64,000 nucleotides of DNA from Cercis canadensis. Taxonomy: Eukaryota; Streptophyta; Magnoliopsida; Fabales; Fabaceae. Below are positions 33,390 through 44,110 of the stretch, in pieces. How positions within the stretch are numbered: position 1 is the first letter of the stretch; each line of letters starts with the position of its first letter. The notes beneath the pieces are model-generated. The model was not told where the DNA came from. It searched no databases and saw only the letters and a program-made list of their open reading frames with translations. The position numbers were made by a program, and so were the translations under genes. The stretch covers positions 62,001 through 126,000 of the forward strand of contig QAOA01006669.1 in assembly GCA_003255065.1 (NCBI GenBank), in the 5' to 3' direction.

Positions 33390-36300
33390 TGTCGCAACCT
33401 CCCTTTTGGGAACGCTAAGCGGAGTGGCGAAACCCCCCCATGAGAAAAATAAAAAGTATAAGGTGCATGATATGATGCAAAAGAATGGAGTCACCACCAA
33501 TCGTTTTATTCCATTTTTAACAAATGAAATGGTGTGATTGGACACTTAAGAAAAAAGGAAGGTCTGCATTTTTAGAGTTTGGATTAGGGGGTTGATTATG
33601 CGTAGGGAAGTATTAGCACCCTACAACGCCCGTTCTTAGAACGGTTACCTATTTAATCAATTGTCATATTTTCTAAATGAATTAAATTGGTCCTAACAAT
33701 GTATTTAAAATAAAGTAATACTTTGTTAGGTCCTATCAGTTCTTCTGGCGAAACCTAAAAATATGCCTCAAGATTATTAGGTAGAGTTCGTGATTGTCAT
33801 TACAATCCTCTCCCAATCTATTCTGTCATAAGCAAGTTTTAACATTTTTATTATCTGAGTAATAATTAGAAAATTTACGAAATGCAATTTATTATGCATG
33901 TTAGAAAATGAGTTTAAGATTTGTGAAAAAAGATTTTTATTAAAGGTCTTTCTTTAGTCCACCAGTACATTTGGAAAGGCCAAAGGGACACTCCTCACCT
34001 TCGAAATGTTAAGGAATTGCTGTTATTACAACTATCTTCAATTATTCCCTCATCGGTACTTTTAATCCACACTTTAAGGTAAATAAAAAATATGATATAA
34101 TGCATAAATAAGATTTTTTGGAGAGTTATGCATAGAAAATATTTATCTCAGGAGTTAGCCTCAAGCTCCGCTAGTACCTCTAGCAAACTAGAGAGACCCC
34201 TTTACCTCCGGAATGTCAAAATATTGCCATCATTATGACTAATTTTGATTATTTTCTCGTTGGTAATCTTATTCTAGCATAAGTAAAAATAATGATGAAA
34301 TATAATGAAATGAATTATAATGTAACAAATAATGCTGAAAAGACAGTAATTAAAAAGATAAAGCGATATTGAGAATTTCATTGGTTATACCAATACCTCT
34401 GGCATAACCAAGAAATTTATCTCTCACCTCAGGAACATTAGAAAATAATTGTCAACACAATCATTCCCTAATTTAATTAGTTGTCAGGTTAGAATTATTT
34501 TATTTGTTCAAGAGACAAGTACGATGTAAAATATGTAAAGTAAATGGAATAAAACCGATTTGCACCTATCAAGACAAAAGTAATTATAATGGTAATAAAA
34601 AGAGGACAAATACATGAAATAAATATGATTAAATAAATTGGCCTAAATAGTGATCAAGCAATACAAGAAAGTAATAAGACAATTAGAAAAAAAAAAAAAT
34701 AACCCAAGTTGGCCCAAACCAATTAGTAAATAGGACAACAAGTTAAGAAAAATAAAAATAGAACAAGTTAGGCCAAAATCACAAACAAATAAATAAAGAA
34801 GGGACATGATGAACCAGCCCATTTCGAGGGCCTGGTCCAACAATGCAAGAAAAAAAAATATGTTGAAGCTAAAAAAAGAAGCCCAATACTAGCACTAATA
34901 GCCATATTTAGCCCAATCAAACTTAGTCTCCAATTAAAAATAAGAAAACCCAATAAAACAAAACCAATATCAGCAAAATAAAAAGGCCCACAAATTTGGC
35001 CCAAGCTGACAAGTAAAGCAACACATAGGCTGACCCATAGACATAACAAGCAAACTAAAAACAAAATGGGTCAATCCACTACTCAAATAACAAATTAGTC
35101 CAACATAATAAAGAATTAAAAACCCACTTGGCCATAATAATAAAAAAAAGAATTTGGCCCATTAGCTATCCAATCCGGCCCAATCAAAGAAGTAAGCAAA
35201 AATGAGAATACCCCTACCTATAGTGCTGTCAAACGGACCAGCCCGCCCCACCCCGCCTCAACCCATCACCTAAACGGGGTGGGACAGGTTGAGAAAACCT
35301 CAACCCAACCCACTGTGGGTTGTGGGTTAGGTGGGCCAGCCCGCCAAAAAAAAAACAAAAAAAAATAATAAATTAGTGACTAATAACAATTTAAATCAAT
35401 GTTAAACACCAAATCAATGATAAATAATTTTCTATTACGTAATTCAAATTATCTAAGAGGACCAAAATTAATTAAATAGTCTAACAAAGTAACAAACAAT
35501 CATTAAAGAATAAGTCCAAGAAGACAAATACTAATATGACAACATAATTTTTATAATAAAGATTAGAAATTTTTTTTTTTAAAAAAAAGAATTGATTGGC
35601 GGGCCAGCCCACCCCGCCCCGCCACCAACTGGCAACCCAAACGAGGCGGGCTCAGAAACCAGCTTCCAAACGGGCCAGCAAAACCTTAACCCAACCTAAC
35701 CCTTTTGCATGGTGGGGTGGGCTAACCCAACGGGCTCAACCCATTTTGACACCTCTACCTACCTAACTGGTGTTCGGCCCAACAACTTGAAAGCAAGGTA
35801 AATGAAATAAAAAACAAAGAATAGAAAGCTAAGACCACCGAATTTCATGTGGCCCAAACCACATATACCCACTTCAAAAAAAAAAGCATTAGTAAATAAG
35901 CTTCAAAATGGAGGAGATTTGAAAACAAAGAAGAAAAAAGGAAACATTCAGCCGCAGACCAATCCAAATGGAATTAAAAGAACAAGTGGAGCAGTTTCAA
36001 CCACAATAAACAATACAAAGAAGAGAAAGAAAAGGAAGGATGAGCAACCAGAGAAGAAACGTAGTAGAGGCTCCATTTCGTGCCTCAAACCCAAAAAGAA
36101 GAAGAAATTTGTTCTAAGTATTAAGTTCAAGGTAAGAAATTTGCTTCCTTCCCCTCAATCTATGGCTTCCATTCTTTGAAATTTTTATTTCCTCTTCTAA
36201 TTCAATTTCTCTCTCTAAGAGGAAGTTTCTCTCTCTAAAAATTGGGGATCCTCATATGTGTATTTTTTGTTCTCTTTCTGTAAGTGTTGTTTATCTCTCT

Positions 36301-37210
36301 AGATTGGGTGCTAATGGATATGGGAATGGGTTAATTTTTTTGTTGTGCTCTATCTCTCTTTCTCTGCTTTTGTTTTAATTTTTTGGTTCGGTTTGTCTAA
36401 AAAAAAAATGAGAATGAAGTGAAATTGTGTAGACAGATATGTGAATATGCTATGTGTAGTACTTAACCAACGAGAGAATGAAAAATTTAGCATAAAAAAA
36501 AAAAAAGTGAGACAGTATTGGTACTGAAGATGATGAAAACTTTGGAGCTTTTCCCTTTGTGTGCTAACTAGGTTGTCCTCCTTCTCGTTGTTTCGTGTTT
36601 CAGAATTTTTCACTCTTTTTCCCTCTGTTCCTTTTATTTTTTTTTTATAGTTTCCGTTCTCTTTGTATCTCCATCTTTGTATCTATGTATCCTCTTGCTG
36701 CTTTGTTCCCTATTTCTTTGCTTCTAAAATTTTAGAATTTACTCTATTTGCTTCTCTCTATTTTTTGCTTCAGATTTTCTTCTTTCTCTCCCTCTATCTC
36801 CGTATTAGACTCCATTTTGTGAGGTTTTTATAGCCGGAGCTTTGTGCAAGTTGCACTAATAACTTTCCTATTTCCTGTTTTCAAGCTGCAAGAGACATGG
36901 TGCATGAGTGACCGGATTGGGGAATAGCATTTCACAGAACTGGGGTTGCTGCCTTGCGTGTTGCCTCAAGGAGCCATTATTCCTTCTTTGCCTTTTTTTT
37001 TAATTATTATTATTAATAAATAATAATAATATTTTTTTGTATTTTTGTATTCTTTTTAAGTTATTTTTATTTTTATTTTTGTTAGCATTCCAGCATTTTT
37101 AGCTATATCTGCTTTATTTTGTAGTATGGAAATGTTTCAATTGAGCACATAGAAATATGGTTCCAAAGACCATCCCAAAAATAATCCATGTACAAATTTG
37201 GGTGTCAACA
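33390..37210 (+). mobile_element. Solo LTR H (Ty3-type, ~3.3 kb without its MITE)
   Basis: It begins TGTCGCAACCTCCC and ends AATTTGGGTGTCAACA. It has flanking pentamers AAATG (33385-33389) and AAAAG (37211-37215), one mismatch. Typical phrases of this LTR type are present near the start: GGAGTCACCACC and GTATTAGCACCCTACAACG. No internal region follows, so it is a solo LTR inside the CACTA element. It contains a hAT MITE at 35221-35757. Short Lys-rich open frames at 35847-36179 are probably incidental. Confidence 0.7.
35221..35757. mobile_element. hAT-type MITE
   Basis: The ends are TAGTGCTGTCAAACGG and, reversed, TAGAGGTGTCAAAATGG. A perfect 8-bp target duplication CCTACCTA flanks it (35213-35220 and 35758-35765). 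Both ends continue inward with GC-rich repeats (CCAGCCCGCC, GGGTGGGCTAACCC). TAG-G-TGTCAAA ends with 8-bp duplications mark hAT non-autonomous elements. It inserted in solo LTR H and is the youngest member of that nest. Confidence 0.85.
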
Positions 37211-37368
37211 AAAAGAAAATATAATTCTTTTATAACTTTTTTTTATAGAAGATATGATGTGCCAAAGTTGTTTTGCATCTCCTATATATTCATTTATATG
37301 AAAATTATATTTATGTTTTGTTAAATTATTAAGCTATGAATTGGAATCCAAAATGGTAAAATGTCGTC

Positions 37369-37700
37369 ATGCAATTCAATGAGTTTGTTCAACCAATAGG
37401 TGAAGGAGGATTAAAGCTCAATAGGTTTATAAGCAATATGGTTAAACAACCTGATTTAGCCCCACTTCATTATATATCTTGGAGTCATATGTCATATTGC
37501 TACAAAGCCAATATGTGGAATTTAATAGAGGTATGCTTGGTGCTCATATTTTCAATGTTCAAAAGTTTAGCCTTCAATTAGTATTTAGAACCATAATTAT
37601 GACTTCAACTATAATGTGATTTCATCCTCAGATGAAGTTTATATGTGCCACAACTATCCAATGACACAAAAGATTGAATTTCAATGATTTTGGCTGACAC
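37369..37700 (+). pseudogene. CACTA transposase-like exon (Transposase_24-like)
   Basis: ATG at 37369 gives MQFNEFVQPIGEGGLKLNRF, then QPDLAPLHYISWSH and KANMWNLIE. The order G.P.G.......F.....A..P.H...W.......W..I resembles the Transposase_24 (Ptta/En/Spm) family of plant CACTA elements. A GT donor (GTATGC) follows NLIE at 37530, and an acceptor (CATCCTCAG) at about 37631 leads to a second exon with two stops. The protein is thus broken. The family call is from memory of the domain pattern and rests on few residues. Confidence 0.45.
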
Positions 37701-38989
37701 ATGAAGGAATTGAAAGTGAAAAGTCAATAATTAAAGCAGCTAGAATAATTCAAGTTATGAGGTTGACACTTATCACTTGTTTTTGGAATAGGCTAATGGA
37801 AAAAATTAACTTTATTAGTCATGTTTTATGTCGTAGTATAAATACATTAGAATGATAGTTTCAAATATTTTTCTTGTTGATTTTATATTACATTTTTGTT
37901 ATTTGGTTTTTTAAGTTAATTTTGATATTCTATATGTTGGAATTATTTGTTACTAATTTAGCCAATAATTACAAAAGTTGTAGCACTAGTTACAACAAAA
38001 AATTTATACCTATAGAATAAATTGTATAAACAGGAATGTCTAAACGAAGAAAATAAATTTACAGTTGCAACCCATAGCTTATAACAAATTATCTGTCACT
38101 AAAATAATTTAATATTTCCATCTTATTGCCAAAATCGTCAACAAAGACCAATAGTCACGGTTTTGTGACCTAGTAGTTTGTTGCCACGGTCATAACGTCG
38201 TTAGTAGACCTTACAAAGACAAAAACCAATGTTTAGATAAACATTATTAGAGACATATAATTTTCCATCACTCGAAAAGACATGACAACTCCAACGGTTT
38301 GATATTAGTGTAAGTAAAGATCAATTACCACAATTAGAATAATCTTCACATAAGTTTATAGCAATGGATGTAATTCTGTCACCCATAAAATAAGTGAAAA
38401 ATATTGTGTTGGTAAACACATATAGCAACCAATTATTTACTGTCACTAGAAGCCACATCAATTCTCCAATAGATTTTGAAAACAGTAGCTACACATAAAT
38501 TGTCATGGTTTCAATGACCATCACCCACATTTATAGCCATGGAAGTGTCTTTGTCACTAAATCATAAGGTAATGTAAAATAATGTGTTAGTACACATTAA
38601 TAGCGACACATAACTTCCCATCACTACAAGCAGTATAAAAGAACCAACATATTATATAAACCGTTGGCATAGACCAATTGCTACAATTTTGACGACCATC
38701 AATGTACCTTACGTACACATAAATTTTTTGTTGGTAAACCCTTATAGAGACAAAACACTATTTGTTACTAAAGGCAACGTGCTAATTACAACGAAGTCTT
38801 AAAACTGTCAACATATCCCCAATAGGTAAATACTAACATATCATTTGCATTGGTGTAGACATATAGCAACATGACTAAACTTGACGGCCAATATTTCAGT
38901 AGAAGTAGCCTCGAGGTACTTTTACCAACGGATTTCCAACTTCTAGAGATGGTGTCCATCCATCACTAAATGGCAATTTTCTTTTAGTG

Positions 38990-39411
38990 CATGCAACCTT
39001 AGTTGGTTCACAATCTTCATGAGCCTATCCACAAACTACTTGATAGTCTCTGACTTCTTCATCCTTAACAGCTTTGCATCTACTTGGCTCTGTCACTGCC
39101 TTGAAACTCCTCTTTAAGTTTATCCCAAGCTAGTTCTGTTGTATCATAATGCATGATTCTTGCAAAAATATCATCTGTAAAAGATGAATGAATAACTACC
39201 ATTGGTTTGTATTCTTTGGCACACTCCTCTCTATCCTGCTTCATTTGAGCTAGAGTTGGATTTCGAGGTAGAGGAGCTCGTTGTGCTCTTGTCTCCATTA
39301 CTTCCCACAACTCAAATGCTTTGATGTATGTCTTCATCTTCACAGCTCAAATTGGGTAATTTTCACCTATGAAAGATGGAGGAGAGGGAGCAGAGTAGCT
39401 ACTTGAAGCCA
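38990..39411 (-). pseudogene. Copia gag N-terminus, minus strand
   Basis: ATG at 39411 opens MASSSYSAPSPPSFIGENYP, a stop, then MKTYIKAFELWEV, EYKPMVVIHSSFTDDIFARI and TTELAWDKLKEEFQGSD. This is the DUF4219/UBN2-type gag of Copia elements. It is truncated at 38990 by the CACTA end. The primer site and LTR of the same element lie just upstream on this strand. Confidence 0.8.
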
Positions 39412-39501
39412 TGATTTTTTCTCTCTGATGTTTGAAGGTTTTTTAGGTAGGGAAGCCTTGATGGTTTCCTCTATTTTACTCACAATCCTTAAAGAATTTT
39501 A

Positions 39502-39515
39502 GTGCTCTGATACCA
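39502..39515 (-). other. Primer binding site, initiator tRNA-Met type (Copia)
   Basis: The minus strand reads TGGTATCAGAGCAC directly after an LTR ending ...GTAACA. It matches the initiator tRNA-Met primer site used by most plant Copia elements. Confidence 0.85.
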
Positions 39516-39840
39516 TGTTACATGATCAAAGGAGGGAGAAAATATATATATAAAAAAATAGCAGAAAACAAAGTAAAAGAAGTCTTTATCTGTAGCAAAA
39601 AGGTTCTAAACGAGTTTCATTCATTCTGCTGCTATATATACAAAATACCAACATGCATAGTTAGTTTGATCTACAGTAAATAGTTGGTTTTGGTCTACAC
39701 CACACTTGATAGCTTCTTTCCCACAAAACAAGCATTACCATACATTTACAATTAATAAGATAGCATAGCAGATATATTGCATAAACAAAACAAGATATTT
39801 TCTTAGCTTAAAATACTTAGAAAAATCTCATGGTCTAACA
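39516..39840 (-). mobile_element. 5' LTR of a Copia element inserted in a host gene exon
   Basis: On the minus strand it runs from TGTTAGACCATGAG to ...CATGTAACA (325 bp) and is followed at once by the primer site. The base before it (39841) belongs to an exon of the aminodeoxychorismate synthase pseudogene, so the Copia element disrupted that exon. Its 3' part is lost beyond the CACTA end. Confidence 0.8.
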
Positions 39841-41022
39841 AGAACTATCCAGTCAAAAGGTGTTTTTAGTATTATGATGTCCAAACAACCCGCAAAATAT
39901 ATTTTTTGTCCCACCAACTTTACCAGCCAAGTGGTCCAATTTCCTCCATTTCAACTTCAAATGTTTATAACTAGTGCTTGAATGATATAACATTAACCAT
40001 GTTGAAGGGTTCAAAAGGATTCATCTCAGCAATATCATACACTAAACGTTTGATTCCTGGAGCGACTTTATATAGCTTATTCATTGTATTATTGTTTGAA
40101 CGTATACTTCTATGAACTTCTCTACATAGTCGACTAGTACTTGAAGCCTGCACGCATGCTAAAGGATGTTTACTGCTCAGGGTAAATGACAATGGCATCA
40201 ATATTTATGATTCAAAGGCCAATGAAAATAAAAGAGCGTGTAAGGGGAAAATACAAGGTTATTAAAATGGCCTATTCTCCTAAAAATTTACTAAACAGGA
40301 ATGAAGGCAGGCATACAAATATTTGTAGCAGACCAATTTTTCCATCTGACATATAACCAGAAAGTGTTAGGTGGCCTTCTTAATTAAAAAATATGAAAAG
40401 AAAAGAAAAAGGAAAGTCAAACATCAATCTCCCAAACTATTATGTAGCCAAAATAATTTGACAAGCACATAAGGTAGGCATAATGCATTTGTAATATTGA
40501 AGGACTATAGTTTACCAACATAATGAGTATATTTTTCCCAGTTGTAGGATGACCTATCTCTCAGCCAATAATCCTTTGTAATCTCTCTAAAATTCTTGAA
40601 TATCTGCCTCCCATGGCAGGTTCCAATACTCTCTGGATGAAACTGAGGGTAAAAATTAATTGGAGTTGAAACAAAGTAACAATATAAATAGAACATGAAA
40701 AGCTGAGACCAAAGAAGGATGATTTCTTTAGATAATACTTATAAACCGAAGTGTGGTCTTGTAGAATGCTTGATGCCCATATGAACTTTTGCATGTCTGG
40801 ACTTTTCATGATGATTGAAAAGTTTTGAATTTCCATTTCCTACTTTATCTAAAATAGAATCAACAAAGACACCTTGCTCTGTCTAAGTTTCACAGGGATT
40901 TGACTTCTCAGACTCCTTGGACCCAAGAAATGAAAGTGTGCCAGAGGAAGAGGTCCATGCTATGGGAATGAGCTCCTCCAGAAGCGAGTCATGGTCTATT
41001 ACCAAGGAATGATATCAAACCA
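39841..41022 (-). pseudogene. ADCS: Aminodeoxychorismate synthase (folate pathway), gene fragment
   Basis: Three exons can be read on the minus strand. Exon 1 (41022-40739): [20 protein letters not shown], then KVHMGIKHSTRPHFGL. Exon 2 (40642-40516): FHPESIGTCHGRQIFKNFRE, then KDYWLRDRSS. Exon 3 (40147-39841): REVHRSIRSNNNTMNKLYKV, then LKLKWRKLDHLAG and NIFCGLFGHHNTKNTF. Introns have GT..AG ends. HxTRPHFG(L/V)QFHPES is the end of a class I glutamine amidotransferase; the rest fits the linker of the plant bifunctional enzyme, which makes aminodeoxychorismate from chorismate and glutamine in plastids for p-aminobenzoate. Defects: TGA for the Arg before YHS, TAG near 40884, TAA for Gln at 40739, a frameshift near 39990, and TGA where Trp is expected in NTFWLDSS (39853). 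N- and C-terminal parts are missing. Confidence 0.8.
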
Positions 41023-41313
41023 CTAACAATAAGTGACAAACAATAATATTATGAATGAATGTGGTAAATCAAATGTGTTGTATTTAACATGTGACAAGAG
41101 AAGAACAAACTAAATGAAAAAAGAAAAGATAAACTAATTTATTGCAAGAGAAAAGCTTTGCATGACTACCTATTCTTTTTCTCAATTGAAGTATTGCATC
41201 ATATGTAACATTTTCAGAAAATATAAAAAGAATTATTCACCTTTAGAGGTACCTTGCTTAGGTCCAAACTTGAGCAATGTATTAAACTATGTGTTCTAGC
41301 CTTCCTCACCCAT
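41023..41313. other. Probable intron of the ADCS fragment
   Basis: AT-rich sequence upstream of exon 1 (on the minus strand) shows no further exon I can assign. It ends at LTR A copy 2, beyond which no more ADCS sequence is seen. Confidence 0.4.
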
Positions 41314-42920
41314 TGATAAACACATTTTTCATACAGCAGTTAACCCTCATTTTTAGTCTCTTAAACCTCTTTTGGGCTGAATTGATTGGGCTTGGGCCAC
41401 ATTTCATTAATTGGGTTCCAATTGAGCTTAATTGTGTTTTTCAACATTATTGGGAAATTTACACTATCTCTGTATTTCGGGTATAACTTGCGTTCTAAAC
41501 ATCTGATAATCTTGAATCTTACCTTGTAGGAAAGCTGAGAGAATTCTATATAACTTTGATTCAGAGCTCCAAACCTAATTTGGGGGTCCAGTAAGCCATA
41601 TTTAACCTGAAAGTTAGAGCAGAGATACTGTCACGGGATTCTGACCCGTATGAAGAGATTATGCCATAACTTGGGCTGTGGGTATCGTATGGGTCCAAAA
41701 CTGGTATCATTGGATATCTGAGACATTCATATTCAACTCTTATGAAGACCACTTCTCCAAAATGTGGCATTTGGATGGTGTTATTTCCCTTTGAAGTTGG
41801 CTGATGAGTCTAGAGAGCTATTAAGAGTAAATTGAGTCTAACTTTCTCATCCTAGGCCCAATTAAGGCAAAACTGGTGCCCAATTAAAGCTAAGACCTAG
41901 AGGATTAATTCTAACCTAGGGTAATCTCAATGTGTAGGTATTTTAGACAGTTTTAAGTAAGAAAAGAGGCATCCATAGGTCATTCATTCCTATTTTGTGC
42001 AGTTTTCCTTTGCCTTTTTTCTCTCTAGCAGTTTTCTTTGCCTTTTCTATAATGGATCATTCCCTCATGTTCATGGAGGGCTAATCATTTAAATCAATCA
42101 AGATTTTGGCTATTTTGATTATTAATTCTGAGATTCTATTTTAATTGTTATTTATTCAGTGATTAATCAAACTTCTTTCTATTCNTTCAGTCCTATTTTG
42201 TGCAGTTTTCCTTTGCCTTTTTTCTTTCTAGAAGTTTTCTTTGCCTTTTCTATAATGGATCATTCCCTCATGTTCATGGAGGGATAATCATTTAAATCAA
42301 TCAAGATTTTGGCTATTTTGATTATTAATTCTGAGATTCTATTTTAATTGTTATTTATTCAGTGATTAATCAAACTTCTTTCTATTCTTTGCTTAATTTT
42401 GTTTGAGTTGCTTAACTCGAATTAGAATGTTCATGTGATAATTGCTTAATTTCATATGTTAAAAGAGAATTGTAGAGATTAAACAATGTTTTAAAGGTTT
42501 TTGATAGATTGTTTAAGCTTGGTTGGATTCTGGACTTTAAATTAATCTAGATTAGTGGATGCTTAATTTATTTAACCCTAATTAACTGAATTCTGGATGC
42601 TTATCCTGTAGAGGATCCATAGATCACCTTGAGGCTTCTTAATGAGATCTAAGGCCGAGAATTAGGTTAATAATTGAATGAATCTTTTGTAATCAATGAC
42701 GAATTAAAATCAGGATTAGTTAATTCCCTGGATTGGTTGCTTTCTTAATTCAGTTTACTATCTTTTAATTGCTTTCTGTTGATTAATTCTGCAAATCAAC
42801 CCTTTATTTGTTAAACTCCCTAATTTGATTCCTTAATTAGAGTAATCCAAGGGCTTGACTCGGTGTTACCTTATGCTGCAAGTATTGTTGGTGAACCAGA
42901 TATAAATTGATTAATTTGAT
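41314..42920 (+). mobile_element. LTR family A, copy 2 (Athila type)
   Basis: It starts TGATAAACACATTTTTCATAC and matches LTR A copy 1 for ~880 bp, then continues with LTR-like sequence (CTCATGTTCATGGAGGG). The end is not clear: near 42870-42920 phrases similar to Athila LTR ends occur, but no primer site follows. A ~200-bp direct duplication at an assembly N (42185) lengthens it artificially. Confidence 0.65.
41989..42388. repeat. Direct duplication across an assembly N (42185)
   Basis: About 196 bp before the N (ATTCCTATTTTGTGCAG ... TTTCTATTC) reappear after it with a few differences (CTCTCTAGCAG versus CTTTCTAGAAG; GGGCTAATC versus GGGATAATC). The pattern is that of overlapping contigs, possibly from two haplotypes. 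Confidence 0.75.
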
Positions 42921-43429
42921 AGCCTCAGTAGCTTATCACCCACCCAACCTCCCCCTCCACAATTCTTTCCCACCAAGCGTAGGAAATCCTACCAACAAAT
43001 TGGACTAAACACTGAAGACATCTTCCTTATCTACAATTTAGCTATGTAAATAATTTTATTCTAGTCTGATTGAATTCAGAAAAATAAAGATGAAAATTTA
43101 GAGTTTCCTAATGTTTGATCAGTTGCATGTTGATTCTCCTTGATTTCCTTGATGTGTATTGATGAGAGTTAGTAGCCATAGAATTCACAATCTTGAGATG
43201 AATTTTATCTAATTTCCTTAGGGACTGGAAAGGTTATGATTATATCATTTATTGTAGTGAGTTTCATTGTATTGTTCTTTGGTGATATCTTCTGCCTAGT
43301 CTATTCCTTTTTTTTCCTAATCTATTACTTTTATATGTTGCAGCCAGGAAAAAGGCACACCTATGCATAGGGTAGTGGTGATAATATTTTCACTCAAGTT
43401 GGGAGGGAGCTAATTTTTTATAAAGTAAG
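42921..43429. other. Unassigned sequence between LTR A and LTR D
   Basis: A short plus-strand frame (PPPPQFFPTKRRKSYQQIGL, then TEDIFLIYNLAM) and an intron-like acceptor (TATGTTGCAG) near 43340 give a gene-like look, but I recognise no family. A purine stretch (GTTGGGAGGGAG) near 43398 may be a polypurine tract of the element whose LTR follows. Confidence 0.3.
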
Positions 43430-43996
43430 TGTAAACACCATATTTTGTCCGAGGGGTTGTTACACTTTTTTTCAAAAAAAAAAAAGAGAAAATATTATTT
43501 TTAATTGGAAAATTTGATTTTAAGCTCTTTGAGGCCTCTTTTAGCTTTTAGATCAAAGTTTTGGTTTTTGAAGATTGACACGCTTCATTTTAATATAAGT
43601 TAAGAAATCTTTTAGCTCATTTTCTTTAAATTTGAGTTTGGAGTCTTTTGACTCATTTGATTTATTTTAAATAATTTGTTTGGACATAAAAATTATAATT
43701 TTTCAGGCTTTTAGTGATTTTGGGTCAAAACTCATATTTTGGGTCTAGCCCATCATGCTAAAACTCTAGTTTGGAGGCTTTCGGGCCTACCCGATTTTTT
43801 TTGTTAATGTTTTTGGTCCAATTAAATTATGTATGTTTGTTGGACTATTTAATTTGTTTGAGGTTTAATTTGGGACCAATTGGACCAACTTAGGTTCAAG
43901 GTTGAGCTCTTTGGTTTTATTTTGATCTAATTTGGCCCAATTGGCTCATTAGGGTTTTGTGATTTTTTATTTTTAATAAAAAAATTAATAAATTTG

Positions 43997-44110
43997 TGGA
44001 AAATATGAAAGGAGATCAACTATGGTTTAAATAATTTTTCCAAGTATAAGTGNGGAAAATCTGAAAGGAGATCAACTATGGTTTAAATAATTTTTCCAAG
44101 TATAAGTGAG
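43997..44110. repeat. Direct duplication across an assembly N (44053)
   Basis: About 56 bp ending at the N (GTGGAAAATATGAAAGGAGA ... TATAAGTG) reappear after it with one substitution. This appears to be an assembly join inside LTR D. Confidence 0.75.

Larger units (their letters stand above)
32694..38989 (+). mobile_element. CACTA element remnant (split by a solo LTR)
   Basis: The right end reads TTTTCTTTTAGTG (38977-38989), the reverse of CACTAAAAGAAAA, the usual CACTA terminus. The preceding kilobase repeats subterminal phrases such as CATCACTA, GTCACTA and TAGCGACA, as CACTA ends do. A transposase-like exon lies at 37369-37530. The left terminus is not visible; the boundary at about 32694 is where Athila gag homology ends, so the left end is probably deleted. 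A 3.8-kb solo LTR interrupts it at 33390-37210. Confidence 0.65.

Noticed and set aside
35847..36179. Lys-rich 110-codon frame in solo LTR H
   Set aside because: Low-complexity A-rich sequence inside an LTR with no domain; best explained as chance.
40561..40836. 91-codon minus-strand frame in the ADCS region
   Set aside because: It reads through the intron in another phase; the exon frame ending at the HFGLQFHPES join is the real one.
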